42,909 bases of DNA from Pseudomonadota bacterium (GCA_018819925.1 JAHJPG010000038.1:1-42909), one strand, 5' to 3'; counted from the first letter of the stretch, positions 26,602 through 34,720 are shown. Translations and numbers: made by a program. Notes: a model not told the origin generated them from the letters alone.

Positions 26602-27051
26602 TTGCGGGCGGTGGTGCAGCGGGTGTCCCAGGCCTCGGTGGAGGTGGACGGGAGCACGGTAGGAGCCATCGGCCCTGGGCTAATGGTGCTCCTGGGGATC
26701 AGCCAGGATGACGGCCCCAAGCAGGCCGCCTGGCTGGCGGGCAAGATCGCCGGGCTGCGCATCTTTCCCGACGCCCAGGACAAGCTCAACCTGTCGGTGT
26801 CCGACACCGGCGGCCAGGTGCTGGTGGTCAGCCAGTTCACCCTGTGGGGCGACTGCGCCAAGGGACGGCGCCCCTCGTTCGTGCGGGCCGCGGGTGGCGA
26901 AACCGCCGAACCGCTTTACCTGGCCTTTGTGGACGAACTGAAAAAACTGGGGCTCACCGTGGCCACCGGCGCGTTCGGGGCCATGATGGAGGTGAGCCTG
27001 GTAAACTCCGGACCGGTGACCCTGCTGGTGGACACGGAAAAAGCTTTTTAG
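26602..27051 (+). CDS. dtd: D-aminoacyl-tRNA deacylase
   Basis: This 149-residue enzyme removes D-amino acids mischarged on tRNA. Both family motifs are present: [11 protein letters not shown] (the SQxxL motif) and [11 protein letters not shown] (the NxGPVT motif with the Gly-cisPro pair). [17 protein letters not shown] is the standard N-terminus. The start is a TTG, with AGGA at 26591-26594 overlapping the larB stop. The spacing of four bases to larB supports one transcript. Confidence 0.95.
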   Translation: MRAVVQRVSQASVEVDGSTVGAIGPGLMVLLGISQDDGPKQAAWLAGKIAGLRIFPDAQDKLNLSVSDTGGQVLVVSQFTLWGDCAKGRRPSFVRAAGGETAEPLYLAFVDELKKLGLTVATGAFGAMMEVSLVNSGPVTLLVDTEKAF

Positions 27052-27060
27052 GAGGCCACC

Positions 27061-27549
27061 ATGGACCAGGACAAGCCAGACCTCAGCGCCTTCATGCCCG
27101 AGGGCTGGACCGGAAAGTACCCCCCCTGCCAGATTCAGGTGAGCCAGGACGGCGAGATGTCCTCTCAGGGGCGGCCCATGGTGCATCCCACCATCATCAA
27201 ACTCATCTACGACTCGGTGCGCTTGGAGGACGGGCACTACGTTGTCACCATCGACGGCCAGACCTGCGAATTGGAGGTGGCCGACACCTTCTTCGTGGTG
27301 AGCCGGGTTGAGTTCAGCGGCGAGGACGCCGTGCTGACCCTCAACGACGGGGCCAAAGAGCCTCTGGACCCGGCCACCCTGCGCCTTGGCGACAACGGCA
27401 TCATCTATTGCCAGGTCAAAGGCGGGGCCTTCCCGGCCCGCTTCGGCCGGGCGGCCTATTATCAGTTGGCCGAGAAGATCGCCGAGCAGGGTGAGGGGTT
27501 CGCCCTGCAACTTGGCGGAAAGTTCTGGCCCCTGACCGCGGGCGGCTAA
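27061..27549 (+). CDS. DUF1285-like protein
   Basis: This 162-residue soluble protein shows the pattern YPPCQIQVSQDGEMSSQGRP, then HPTIIKLIYDSVRLEDGHYVV, which resembles DUF1285 proteins (an 'I..DG.w.h.G.pi.r..l..lf..iL..e.g.y' layout). The function of the family is unknown. It starts at an ATG with AGGAGG nine bases after the dtd stop, so it is the third gene of the larB operon. Assignment rests on the N-terminal half only. Confidence 0.65.
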   Translation: MDQDKPDLSAFMPEGWTGKYPPCQIQVSQDGEMSSQGRPMVHPTIIKLIYDSVRLEDGHYVVTIDGQTCELEVADTFFVVSRVEFSGEDAVLTLNDGAKEPLDPATLRLGDNGIIYCQVKGGAFPARFGRAAYYQLAEKIAEQGEGFALQLGGKFWPLTAGG

Positions 27550-27640
27550 AGCGTCCCCAGGATGTAATCAGTATTCTTTTGCGAGAAGTTAGGTACAATT
27601 AAAAAATAGACCCACACCCCGAAGCAGCGAGGGAGGCTTC

Positions 27641-28399
27641 ATGATGCGTCCATTTATGCTGGGCCTGGGAGGAATGCTTGTGGCCGGGTGGCTGGCGCTG
27701 GCCGGGCCCACGGGAGCCTGGGCGGACAACGTGGACATGATGGGCCAGATATTCCATCAGGACATACCCGCCGAGGAGTTGGCCGCCATACGCGCCGCCT
27801 TCCCCGAGGGCTCGGGCCTGAATCCTGACTTCATCGCCGCGGCCAACAACCCCAACCTGCACTTCTACCAGCAAGCCACGGCGACCTTCACCTTCCTGGG
27901 CGAGGGGGCCGGCTTCAAGAACACGGTGGGTTACTTCCTCTTCGACGACAACGGCAACATCCTGGACATGCGCACCATCTTTTCCAACGCCTCGGGCACG
28001 GGGCCGGGCCTGGCCGGTGGCGGCCAATTGAATGTGGGCGACTCGGTGGTGCTGGGGGTTTTCGATGCCGGCACCAACCTTGGTTTCTGGCTGCGGGCCG
28101 ACGGTTACAACAACTCCAAAGGCAAGGTGTACTACACCCTGGAGGGCCTGAACCCCGACCAAAAGCGCCATTACGCCCTGTGGATGGACAACGCCAACCA
28201 GCGCGCGGTCTACGGGGTGGAAGACCTGTGGAACCTGGGCGACAAGGATTACAACGACCTGCTCTACAGCGTGAGCGCCGACCCCTACTCGGCCATCAAC
28301 CCCGGGGCTGCCGCCCCGGAGCCAGCCAGCCTGCTGCTGGTGGTATCGGGCCTGGCCGGGTTGGCCGGGGCGGGCTGGCGGGTGCGCCGCCGCCGCTGA
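27641..28399 (+). CDS. Exported PEP-CTERM protein with DUF4114-like domain
   Basis: This 252-residue protein has a signal peptide (cleavage probably after GAWA near residue 28) and a C-terminal sorting tag: PEPASLLL from residue 226, a hydrophobic helix, and the terminal basic cluster RVRRRR. PEP-CTERM proteins are cleaved by exosortase and released to the surface or extracellular matrix. The central region (GVFDAGTNLGFWLRADG, then GVEDLWNLGDKDYNDLLYSV) is DUF4114-like and may bind calcium through its Asp-rich GDKDYND turn. No exosortase gene is in the window. GAGGGAGG supports the start. Confidence 0.88.
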   Translation: MMRPFMLGLGGMLVAGWLALAGPTGAWADNVDMMGQIFHQDIPAEELAAIRAAFPEGSGLNPDFIAAANNPNLHFYQQATATFTFLGEGAGFKNTVGYFLFDDNGNILDMRTIFSNASGTGPGLAGGGQLNVGDSVVLGVFDAGTNLGFWLRADGYNNSKGKVYYTLEGLNPDQKRHYALWMDNANQRAVYGVEDLWNLGDKDYNDLLYSVSADPYSAINPGAAAPEPASLLLVVSGLAGLAGAGWRVRRRR

Positions 28400-28417
28400 G
28401 TCGGGGGTGCGCCAAAC

Positions 28418-28447
28418 AAAAAGGGGCCCTGCGGGGGCTCCCTTTTT
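28418..28447. terminator. Bidirectional terminator between convergent genes
   Basis: An A-run, GGGGCCC, a short loop, GGGGCTCCC and a T7 run form a terminator-like stem between the PEP-CTERM gene and the convergent Na/Pi transporter gene. The A and T runs suit both directions. Confidence 0.75.
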
Positions 28448-28472
28448 TTATGCTCGGAATTTGGGAGAAAGA

Positions 28473-30155
28473 CTAGCGCAACCCCGCCACGGCCTGGGCG
28501 ATGTTGTAGCAGTAGTCGCCCACCTTCTCGAAGTTGGTGAGCATGTCCACGAAGACCAGGCCCGGGTCCACGGTGCATACCCCGGAGCGCAGGCGGGTGA
28601 GGTACTCGTCGCGCATCTCCTCGCGCATGAAGTCGATCTCATCCTCCATGGTCTGGGCTACTTCCATGATCTCGCGGTTGCGCTCGGCCGCGGCGGTGAC
28701 CACCATCTCCAAGAAACGGCCCACCTTGTTGCGCATGGTGCGGTAGTCCTCTATGCCGCGCTCGGCCAACTCCAGCTTGTTCTCCACCATCTCCTCGGTC
28801 AACTCGGCCAGGTTTTCGGTGGCGTCGCCCACCCGCTCGATGTTGTTGACCATGCGCAGCAGGGAGTTGATCTCGCGGCTCTCGGTGTCGGTGATGGAAC
28901 ACTGGCTCACTTGCACCAAAAAGTCGGTGATGGCCCTTTGCAGGTTATCCAGGGCCTCCTCCGACTGCTTCCAGCGGGCCAGGTGCTCCAGCTTGCGGTT
29001 GAACATCACCTCGGTGACGTCGCGGTACATCACCTGGGCCAGGCGGCCCATGCGCACCGTTTCCTCGCGGGCCTGGGCCAGGGCCACGCTGGGGTTGTCC
29101 ACGAACTTGTAATCCAGGTGGATGGGCCGGCCCATGTCCTGCAATGCCACGTCCGGTTCCTTGCCGAAGGTCAGCTTGATCGACGCCTTTACCAGCAAGG
29201 GCAGGAGGAACAAAAATACAATGCAGTTGATTACGTTGAACAAGGTATGCGCGTTGGCGATGTAGCGAGAGATGTTGGGCTTTTCGCCATTCACCATCGC
29301 TTCGGCCGCGCCCGTGCCCATCACTTGGCTGGTCAGCCAGGAGACTACCTCCACGAACGGGGCGAACAGCACCACAATGTATAACACGCCGAACATATTG
29401 AATATAGTGTGAGCCATCGCCACCCGGCGGGCATGGATGTTGCTGCCGATGCACGCCAATTGGGCGGTGATGGTGGTGCCGATGTTGTCACCCAGGATCA
29501 AGGCCACCGAACCAGGCAGATTCAACAAGCCCTGGCTGGCCAGGGCCATGGTTATGCCCACCGTGGCCGAGGAGGATTGCACCAATACGGTCAGCACCGT
29601 GCCGGTGAGCACGCACAAAAGAATGCCCCCCAGGCTGTCGGCGTCGAATTTGGTAAAAAAGGCTATGAATTCTGGGTGGGTCCTGAGGGGCTTGAAGCCG
29701 TTTTTCATCAGCTCCATGCCGTAGAACAACAGGCCGAAGCCCAGAATAATCTCCCCGACAAAACGCCATTTGCGGCGTTTGGCGAAAAAATTGATGCCAA
29801 CCCCGATGAAGATGGCCGGCAGGGCGATGTCGCTTATCTTGAAGGCGATCAACTGGGCGGTGATGGTGGTGCCCACGTTGGCCCCCAAGATCACCCCCAC
29901 GGCCTGGGTAAGGTTCATCAGCCCGGCGTTGACAAAGCCCACCATGGTCACGGTGGTGACCGAGGATGACTGGATGACCGCGGTGACCAGGGTCCCCACC
30001 AGGCAGCCCACCACCCGTTTGTTGCTCACCGCCTCCAAAAAGGCGCGCAAACGGTCGCCGGCCACCTTTTGCAACCCGTCGGACATGAGTTTCATGCCGA
30101 AAAGGAAAAGGCCGAGCCCACCTAGCGCCTGGATTATTATGCCGGTGAAATTCAC
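28473..30155 (-). CDS. Na/Pi-cotransporter family protein with PhoU-like C-terminal domain
   Basis: This 560-residue membrane protein matches the NptA/YjbB group. It starts with GGLGLFLFGMKLMSDGLQ. The two inverted halves each carry a QSSS motif (AVIQSSSVTTV and VLVQSSSATVG) and a GTTITAQL motif (GANVGTTITAQL and GDNIGTTITAQL), which form the sodium and phosphate sites. The C-terminal region (about 350-560) is helical and PhoU-like. It imports or exports phosphate with sodium. It is convergent with the PEP-CTERM gene. A candidate promoter with a palindrome over the start site lies upstream. Confidence 0.92.
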   Translation of the reverse strand: MNFTGIIIQALGGLGLFLFGMKLMSDGLQKVAGDRLRAFLEAVSNKRVVGCLVGTLVTAVIQSSSVTTVTMVGFVNAGLMNLTQAVGVILGANVGTTITAQLIAFKISDIALPAIFIGVGINFFAKRRKWRFVGEIILGFGLLFYGMELMKNGFKPLRTHPEFIAFFTKFDADSLGGILLCVLTGTVLTVLVQSSSATVGITMALASQGLLNLPGSVALILGDNIGTTITAQLACIGSNIHARRVAMAHTIFNMFGVLYIVVLFAPFVEVVSWLTSQVMGTGAAEAMVNGEKPNISRYIANAHTLFNVINCIVFLFLLPLLVKASIKLTFGKEPDVALQDMGRPIHLDYKFVDNPSVALAQAREETVRMGRLAQVMYRDVTEVMFNRKLEHLARWKQSEEALDNLQRAITDFLVQVSQCSITDTESREINSLLRMVNNIERVGDATENLAELTEEMVENKLELAERGIEDYRTMRNKVGRFLEMVVTAAAERNREIMEVAQTMEDEIDFMREEMRDEYLTRLRSGVCTVDPGLVFVDMLTNFEKVGDYCYNIAQAVAGLR

Positions 30156-30221
30156 TGTTCTGCGGGTAGCTTTGTGTGCAGCGGGAACGACATGTGTGTC
30201 TTCATGGTAACCATGCCCGAA

Positions 30222-30250
30222 TTCTTATCGTTCAAGCCCCCCAGCGTCAA
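30222..30250 (-). promoter_or_regulatory. Candidate promoter of the Na/Pi transporter
   Basis: On the minus strand TTGACG (30245-30250) is followed after 17 bp by TAAGAA (30222-30227). Just downstream, CATGGT-A-ACCATG (30203-30215) is a perfect inverted repeat at the predicted start site and could be an operator. A perfect TATAAT also occurs further upstream near 30277, without a good -35. Confidence 0.4.
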
Positions 30251-30334
30251 CCCCTAATGTGTTTTTAGGCGTGCTGTAATTATAGGCGTATTTTAAAGGG
30301 TATTAAGGGCATTAAACCCCTTCGCCGCACCTGG

Positions 30335-30784
30335 TCAGGGGGACAGGCTGCCCCGAACCTGCTCCTCCAGGTGGGCCAGGCGTTGGGCCAGCACCTCTTG
30401 CTCGTCGGGAGGCAAGAGGTCAAGCTCGCCTCCCAACTCGGGATTGCTGGCCAAAAAACGGGGCGCGCCCTGTAGGCCATTTTCCAAAAACAGGGTGCGG
30501 CCATACTCCAGGGACAGTCGGTCCAAGGCCAAGTCACGGGGATTGTCGATTTCAGGGACCAGATGGTGTCGGCGCTGGCCCAGGCTGGAAACGATGTCTC
30601 CGGTGATCTTGGCCATCACCTGCTGCCGCCTGGCCTCGATGCTCTGGGACACCGGGCTGGGCGATGGGCTCTCCTGGGAGGCAGGCCGGCGGCCGCGAAC
30701 CGACTCGCGGCTGATGCGGCGGGCGTGGGCGCTCAACACTTTTCGCAAATCATGATCGGCGATGCTCACCTGGGGCTCCGGCAT
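30335..30784 (-). CDS. Hypothetical protein, 149 residues
   Basis: I do not recognise this family. The protein is hydrophilic. An Arg/Ser/Pro-rich stretch (about 20-50) looks disordered and is followed by two helical segments: one near 50-70 (QSIEARRQQVMAKITGDIVS) and one acidic near the C-terminus (LPPDEQEVLAQRLAHLEEQV). There is no signal peptide or membrane segment. The ATG lies in a gap of about 300 bp shared with the divergent baeRF-type gene. Its codon use fits the genome, so it is probably real. Confidence 0.6.
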   Translation of the reverse strand: MPEPQVSIADHDLRKVLSAHARRISRESVRGRRPASQESPSPSPVSQSIEARRQQVMAKITGDIVSSLGQRRHHLVPEIDNPRDLALDRLSLEYGRTLFLENGLQGAPRFLASNPELGGELDLLPPDEQEVLAQRLAHLEEQVRGSLSP

Positions 30785-30956
30785 AGCAAAGTTTCACGAT
30801 CTAACCGTTCATCAATCTTAACCCTTTTCATGGCCATCGCACAACCTTCTCCCGCAGGGCGGGTCTGCTTGACCCTGGGCGGTAGGGAGGCTATCCTGAA
30901 TATATGGTTGGGTGACTCTCTCAAACTTTTAGCACCCAGATAGGAGGTGCGATGTT

Positions 30957-30974
30957 CTGTCCACGCGTGGACAG
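30957..30974. promoter_or_regulatory. 18-bp perfect palindrome in the leader of the baeRF gene
   Basis: CTGTCCACGCGTGGACAG is its own reverse complement. It lies about 115 nt upstream of the ATG at 31088 and directly after an AGGAGG. It could be a repressor operator or an RNA hairpin. The gap 30785-31087 contains no gene that I accept. Confidence 0.5.
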
Positions 30975-31054
30975 GCACATCTCCCGCCGGCCTCTCTCCG
31001 GGCTTTGCCCCCGGGAAACCCCCCCACGGCAAGCGCCACGGCGCAGTATGCATA

Positions 31055-31075
31055 GGGCCAGATTTCGCCTGGCCC
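31055..31075 (+). promoter_or_regulatory. Hairpin abutting the ribosome-binding site of the baeRF gene
   Basis: GGGCCAG (31055-31061) pairs with CTGGCCC (31069-31075) around a 7-nt loop, and the Shine-Dalgarno AAGGAGAG starts at the next base. A stem ending exactly at the ribosome site suggests translational control. Confidence 0.5.
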
Positions 31076-31087
31076 AAGGAGAGCTTT

Positions 31088-32215
31088 ATGCTACAAGACC
31101 GCCAATTGCACCAGCTCGCTTCCATTCGCACCACACCATACCCCACCCTAAGTTTGTACCTGGCTTTGGACCAGTCCAGAGAGCAGCGTCTGTTGGCCTT
31201 GGGGGACATGATCAAACGAAAGGAGCAGCAACTGAGCGGTAACGGAGCGGCCGCCTTGTGGTCGGCCATGAGTGATGACCTGCAAAAAGTAGGTCGGCTG
31301 GTGGAAGAGTTGCCGGCCAGCCCGGGGCGGGGTCTGGCCGTGTTCGCCTGCGCCCAGACCGGACTTTTCGAGAGCCTGAACTTGGAGGTGCCACTGGACA
31401 ACCTGTTGGAAACCGGTCCCGCCCCCTACATCCGGCCCTTGGCCGCCCTGGCCGGAGACCTGCGCCCCACCCTGGCCGTGCTTTTGGACGGAAAGCGGGC
31501 TCGCTTTTTCCGCTGCTTCTTGGGAACCGCCGAGGAGTTGTCCGAGGCTGAGATCATCAACGACGCCGCGCCCAGCCTGGAGGGAGGCGGACAGGGGCGC
31601 ACCGGCGACAGTCACCTGTCGCGCAAGTCAGGCCAGGCCCGCACTCGCTACCTGAAGGATGTGGCCGCCCAAGCCCGGGGACTCGTGGATCAATCGGGAT
31701 TCGAACATTTGGTCCTGGGCGGACTAAGGTCGGTGGTGGACGAGTTGGGCGAGCAACTGCATCCCTACCTGGAAGAACGCCTGGCCGGCGGTTTCAGCCT
31801 GGAGGTCACCGCCGGGCCTTCCCAGGTGGCCCAGGAGGTGGTCCAGGTGCTCCAGGAGTCGCGACGCCTGCGCCAAGAGACGCTCCTGGCCAACCTGGCC
31901 GACAACCTGGGGCCGGGCGGCCAGGCGGCCACCGGGCTCAACCAGGTGCTGGGGGCCTTGTTCGAGGAACGGGTTCACACCCTGTTCGTGCGCCGGGGGC
32001 TCACCGCATCGGGCGGGTGCTGCCCCTCCTGCGGCCGCCTTCGCCACGTGGCCGGTGTATGCCCCATTTGCAACCAGGCCATGACCCCGGTGGACGACGT
32101 GGTCAACCTGGCCGTGGCCGGGGCCCTGGTCGGCGGAGCCCGCCTGGAGCAGATCGACGGCGACTCGCCCCTGGACGAGCTGGGTGGCGTGGCCGCCTTG
32201 CTGCGCTATGCTTAG
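31088..32215 (+). CDS. Bacterial archaeo-eukaryotic release factor-like (baeRF) protein with zinc ribbon
   Basis: This 375-residue protein resembles the baeRF families, bacterial relatives of eRF1/Pelota that are thought to act on ribosomes. The N-terminus HQLASIRTTPYPTLSLYLAL and the middle GDLRPTLAVLLDGKRARFFRC match the family. LVLGGLRSVVDELGEQLHPYL corresponds to the central domain. A zinc ribbon with CCPSCG and CPIC pairs lies near residues 320-340, followed by the L7Ae-like tail ALVGGARLEQI. The ATG has AAGGAGAG five bases upstream; the in-frame GTG at 30947 has no spaced ribosome site. The exact subfamily is not certain. Confidence 0.8.
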   Translation: MLQDRQLHQLASIRTTPYPTLSLYLALDQSREQRLLALGDMIKRKEQQLSGNGAAALWSAMSDDLQKVGRLVEELPASPGRGLAVFACAQTGLFESLNLEVPLDNLLETGPAPYIRPLAALAGDLRPTLAVLLDGKRARFFRCFLGTAEELSEAEIINDAAPSLEGGGQGRTGDSHLSRKSGQARTRYLKDVAAQARGLVDQSGFEHLVLGGLRSVVDELGEQLHPYLEERLAGGFSLEVTAGPSQVAQEVVQVLQESRRLRQETLLANLADNLGPGGQAATGLNQVLGALFEERVHTLFVRRGLTASGGCCPSCGRLRHVAGVCPICNQAMTPVDDVVNLAVAGALVGGARLEQIDGDSPLDELGGVAALLRYA

Positions 32216-32251
32216 AAGCCTGGAGATTTCGTTAAGGTTGGTCCAGGCTGA

Positions 32252-32737
32252 ATGAGTAAAAAAGACAAGATACCGGCCACGCCGGCCCTGCACGCCTTGA
32301 AGGGGGCCGGCGTGGCCTTTATCACCCGCCTCTACGACTATGTGTCCCGCGGAGGCACCGGTGAGGCCGCCCGCCAGTTGGGAGTGGACGAGCACCAGGT
32401 GATCAAGACCCTGGTGATGCAGGACGAGGGGGGCGGCCCCCTGCTGGTGCTCATGCATGGCGACCGGGAGGTTTCCACCAAGACCCTGGCCCGCCAAATG
32501 GGCCGCAAAACCATCGCCCCCTGCCCCGAGCGCGACGCCCAGCGCTACACCGGCTACCAGGTGGGGGGCATCAGCCCCTTCGGCATCCGCCGGGCCCTGC
32601 CGGTGTACGTGGAAAAAAGCATCCTGGAATTGGAGCGCCTGTACATCAACGGCGGCAGGCGGGGCCTGTTGGTGGAGACTACCCCGGCGGTGCTGGTCAA
32701 GATGTTAAACCCCACCCCGGTGGAAGCAGCCCTCTAA
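32252..32737 (+). CDS. ybaK: YbaK/EbsC-type Cys-tRNA(Pro)/Cys-tRNA(Cys) deacylase
   Basis: This 161-residue enzyme hydrolyses cysteine misacylated on tRNA-Pro. The family motifs are QVIKTLVMQDEG (with the catalytic-site Lys), MHGDREVSTKTLARQMG and YQVGGISPFGIRRALPVYV, where the GGISPFG loop is diagnostic. The length is normal. It follows the baeRF gene by 36 bp on the same strand. Its stop overlaps the end of the convergent selenoprotein gene by four bases. Together the pair suggests a translation quality-control theme. Confidence 0.92.
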   Translation: MSKKDKIPATPALHALKGAGVAFITRLYDYVSRGGTGEAARQLGVDEHQVIKTLVMQDEGGGPLLVLMHGDREVSTKTLARQMGRKTIAPCPERDAQRYTGYQVGGISPFGIRRALPVYVEKSILELERLYINGGRRGLLVETTPAVLVKMLNPTPVEAAL

Positions 32738-33207
32738 GAGTCCTTTTCCGCCTTTTCCAATATCTCGCCCAAATAAGCGGCCAGGTCCCCGGTGAGCCTG
32801 GTGCAGATCTGGCGGCGGCTGTCCGGCTGTCCGTAAAAGCTCTTCACCTGGTCCCGGTCCCGCCAATCCACCCGGGCGATCTCCGCGCAGTTGGTGCCGC
32901 CATGGGGTTGGCACATCTTGTCAAAGGCCTTGCTCAACTTGAAACTCAGCCGCCACATGTTGGCGTTGTCCTGCTCGTCCGGACTAGACTTACTGTAGCG
33001 GGCCGACACCGCCGCGATGGCCCCCAAAAGGATGCCGCAGGTGCGGCCGGTGGAGGCGATGCCGCCGCCATAGGCCCCCACCGCCCGTATCATGTCGGGA
33101 TCGTCAATGCCCAGCTTCTCCTGGCCCACGGCCAGGATCGCCTGGCTTCAATGCATCCTCTGCTGAAACAAATCCATGGCCTTGGCTCGCATCTGCTCGG
33201 GGGTCAT
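32734..33207 (-). CDS. C-GCAxxG-C-C family selenoprotein, copy A (Sec20)
   Basis: This gene reads through an in-frame TGA at 33148-33150 as selenocysteine. The full product is 157 residues beginning MTPEQMRAKAMDLFQQRMH, then Sec20, then SQAILAVGQEKLG. In the family the residue before SQA[IV]L is the first conserved Cys, so Sec replaces a redox Cys. The other conserved residues are C57 (GRTCGILLGA), C107 (GGTNCAEI) and C135 (QICTRL). A bSECIS hairpin follows the TGA. The upstream ATG has GGGAG before it. Family members are putative redox proteins with unknown partners. A gene caller that treats TGA as stop would start at residue 27 or discard the N-terminus. Confidence 0.88.
33120..33136 (-). 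promoter_or_regulatory. bSECIS element of selenoprotein copy A
   Basis: CCTGGCC-GTG-GGCCAGG (minus strand) forms a 7-bp perfect stem with a GUG loop. Counting the U of UGA as 1, the loop is nucleotides 22-24, within the distance range known for bacterial SECIS elements and with a G at the first loop position, as SelB binding requires. Confidence 0.82.
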
Positions 33208-33258
33208 GTGGCTTCTCCCAAAATATGGCGTTTGAGTCCCCGGACCCGGGGCGGGGCC

Positions 33259-33738
33259 CTACCCCGCCGGCCAGGGCCGGTTCTCCTCCAAAAGCTCTTC
33301 CAGATAAACGGCCATGTCGCAAATCAAATGTTCGCAACGCCGCCGGGTGCTGTCCGGCGCGGTGCGGAACCACCGTAGTTTTTCCTGGTCGTTCAGGTCA
33401 AATTCCACGATGCGGACGCACTCCACCCCGCCGTATGGGGCGGTCATCTCCTCGAAACGATGCACCAGCTTACTGCCCAAGGGCCGCAGCTTGGGGTCTT
33501 CGCACTCAAGGGAGTCCGCAGTGCCGTAGAGGCTGGCCACCATGGCCAAGGCTCCGGTCAGGATTCCGCAGACCCGGCCGCTACGAGCCATCCCGCCCCC
33601 GAAGGCGCCCATGGCCTTGATCACCTCCGGATGCATCCGTCCGGTTTTTTCCTGGCCCACGGCCAGAATGGCCTGGCTTCAATGATAGTTTTGGTTGAAC
33701 AGCTCCAGGGTGCGCTGGCGAATCTGCTGGGGGGTCAT
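33259..33738 (-). CDS. C-GCAxxG-C-C family selenoprotein, copy B (Sec20)
   Basis: This paralogue of the downstream gene is 159 residues, MTPQQIRQRTLELFNQNYH, then Sec20 (TGA at 33679-33681), then SQAILAVGQEKTG. The conserved cysteines C57 (GRVCGILTGA), C107 (GGVECVRI) and C135 (RRCEHL) align exactly with copy A. The identical placement of TGA in both copies, at the family's conserved Cys and followed by matching hairpins, argues for selenocysteine and against mutation. It is 51 bp upstream of copy A and 36 bp downstream of the NYN gene on the same strand, so the three are probably one transcript. SelA, SelB and tRNA-Sec genes are not in the window. Confidence 0.88.
33650..33668 (-). promoter_or_regulatory. 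bSECIS element of selenoprotein copy B
   Basis: TTCTGGCC-GTG-GGCCAGGA (minus strand) forms an 8-bp stem (one G-U pair) with the same GUG loop at nucleotides 22-24 after the U of UGA. The element is almost identical to that of copy A. Confidence 0.82.
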
Positions 33739-33774
33739 GGGGTCTCCCAAGGGTTTCGTTGGCCTACAGCCGCC

Positions 33775-34533
33775 TCAGACCGCCGCGCCAAAGCTGGCCA
33801 CGGTGTAGGTCCCGCTACGGGCGTCCTTGTTCAGGGTGATGATCCCCTGGGCCTCAGCGTCTAAAAGCAGGTCCGAAAAGGAACGGTAGCCGTGGTAGGA
33901 CTCGTCAAAGGACGGCTGCTTGCGCTTCATGGTGTCCTTGACCATGGAGGCGTAGATAACCTCTTTGTTTTCTCGTTGCAGGGCCAGGAGTGACTGGACA
34001 AGTATCTGAAAAACCTCTTGCTTTTCCTTGGGCAACCCCCTGGGCAGGGCTTGGGGCTGGCTGCGTTGGCGCTCCAGGTCTTCGTAATAGACGAACTCGT
34101 CGCAGTTGTCGCGCAACAGGTCGCTGGTGGATGCCTTCATGCCCAGGCCGATGACCCGCTTGCCGTTTTCCTTGAGCTTACTCACCAGGGGGGAGAAGTC
34201 GCTGTCCCCGCTGACGATTACAAAGGTGTCCACGTGGCTTTTGGAATAGCACAGGTCGATGGCATCCACCACCAGGCGGATATCGGCGCTGTTCTTGCCG
34301 GTTTGGCTGCGCTTGGGTATCTCGATAAGCTCCACGGCCAACTCGTGCATCTGGTGCTTGTAATGGCTGTAGCGGCTCCAATCGGCATAGGCCTTTTTTA
34401 CAACCACCTTGCCCTTTTCCACCAAACGTTCGAATATCAGCTTGGCGTCAAAGGTTTCCTTGCGGTTGTTAAGGCCCAGGGCCAAGTTTTCAAAGTCAAT
34501 GAACACGGCCAAGGTGTGTTCGCTGTCGGTCAA
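33775..34533 (-). CDS. NYN domain (LabA/DUF88-like) protein with C-terminal winged-helix
   Basis: This 252-residue protein has a PIN-like NYN nuclease domain with the acidic and polar residues of the active site: VFIDFENLALG (D13, N16), SADIRLVVDAIDL and IVSGDSDFSPLV. The C-terminal part (about 165-250: EVFQILVQSLLALQRENKEVIYASMVKDTMKRK...) looks like an OST-HTH/LOTUS winged helix that may bind RNA. LabA-type proteins are predicted RNases. It is the first gene of the operon with the two selenoproteins. The ATG has GGAGG at 34541-34545 (minus strand). Confidence 0.9.
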   Translation of the reverse strand: MTDSEHTLAVFIDFENLALGLNNRKETFDAKLIFERLVEKGKVVVKKAYADWSRYSHYKHQMHELAVELIEIPKRSQTGKNSADIRLVVDAIDLCYSKSHVDTFVIVSGDSDFSPLVSKLKENGKRVIGLGMKASTSDLLRDNCDEFVYYEDLERQRSQPQALPRGLPKEKQEVFQILVQSLLALQRENKEVIYASMVKDTMKRKQPSFDESYHGYRSFSDLLLDAEAQGIITLNKDARSGTYTVASFGAAV

Positions 34534-34720
34534 AATTTCCTCCTGGCGCGAAGTGGGGCTAAAGATATGGGCTTACAAAGCCACCGGGTGTAAATTATCA
34601 TAACTTGTGCCTTGGGGTAAGAGGCAAGGGGCGGCCTTGCCATTTGACCCTTTCCGTGTTCACAATTGAGCTGCATGCTCTGAAAGCCGATTATCCTGAA
34701 AATCCACCAAGGGGGTTGTT

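Noticed and set aside
30952-31242. A 96-codon open frame with AGGAGG just before its ATG
   Set aside because: It overlaps the start of the baeRF gene by 155 nt in another frame, is very rich in Arg and Pro, and resembles no protein family. The AGGAGG may instead belong to the leader.
32734-33738. Both C-GCAxxG-C-C genes as pseudogenes or as short genes starting after the TGA
   Set aside because: The TGA falls at the same conserved Cys position in both copies, each has a good upstream start and a SECIS-like hairpin, and the frames are otherwise intact.
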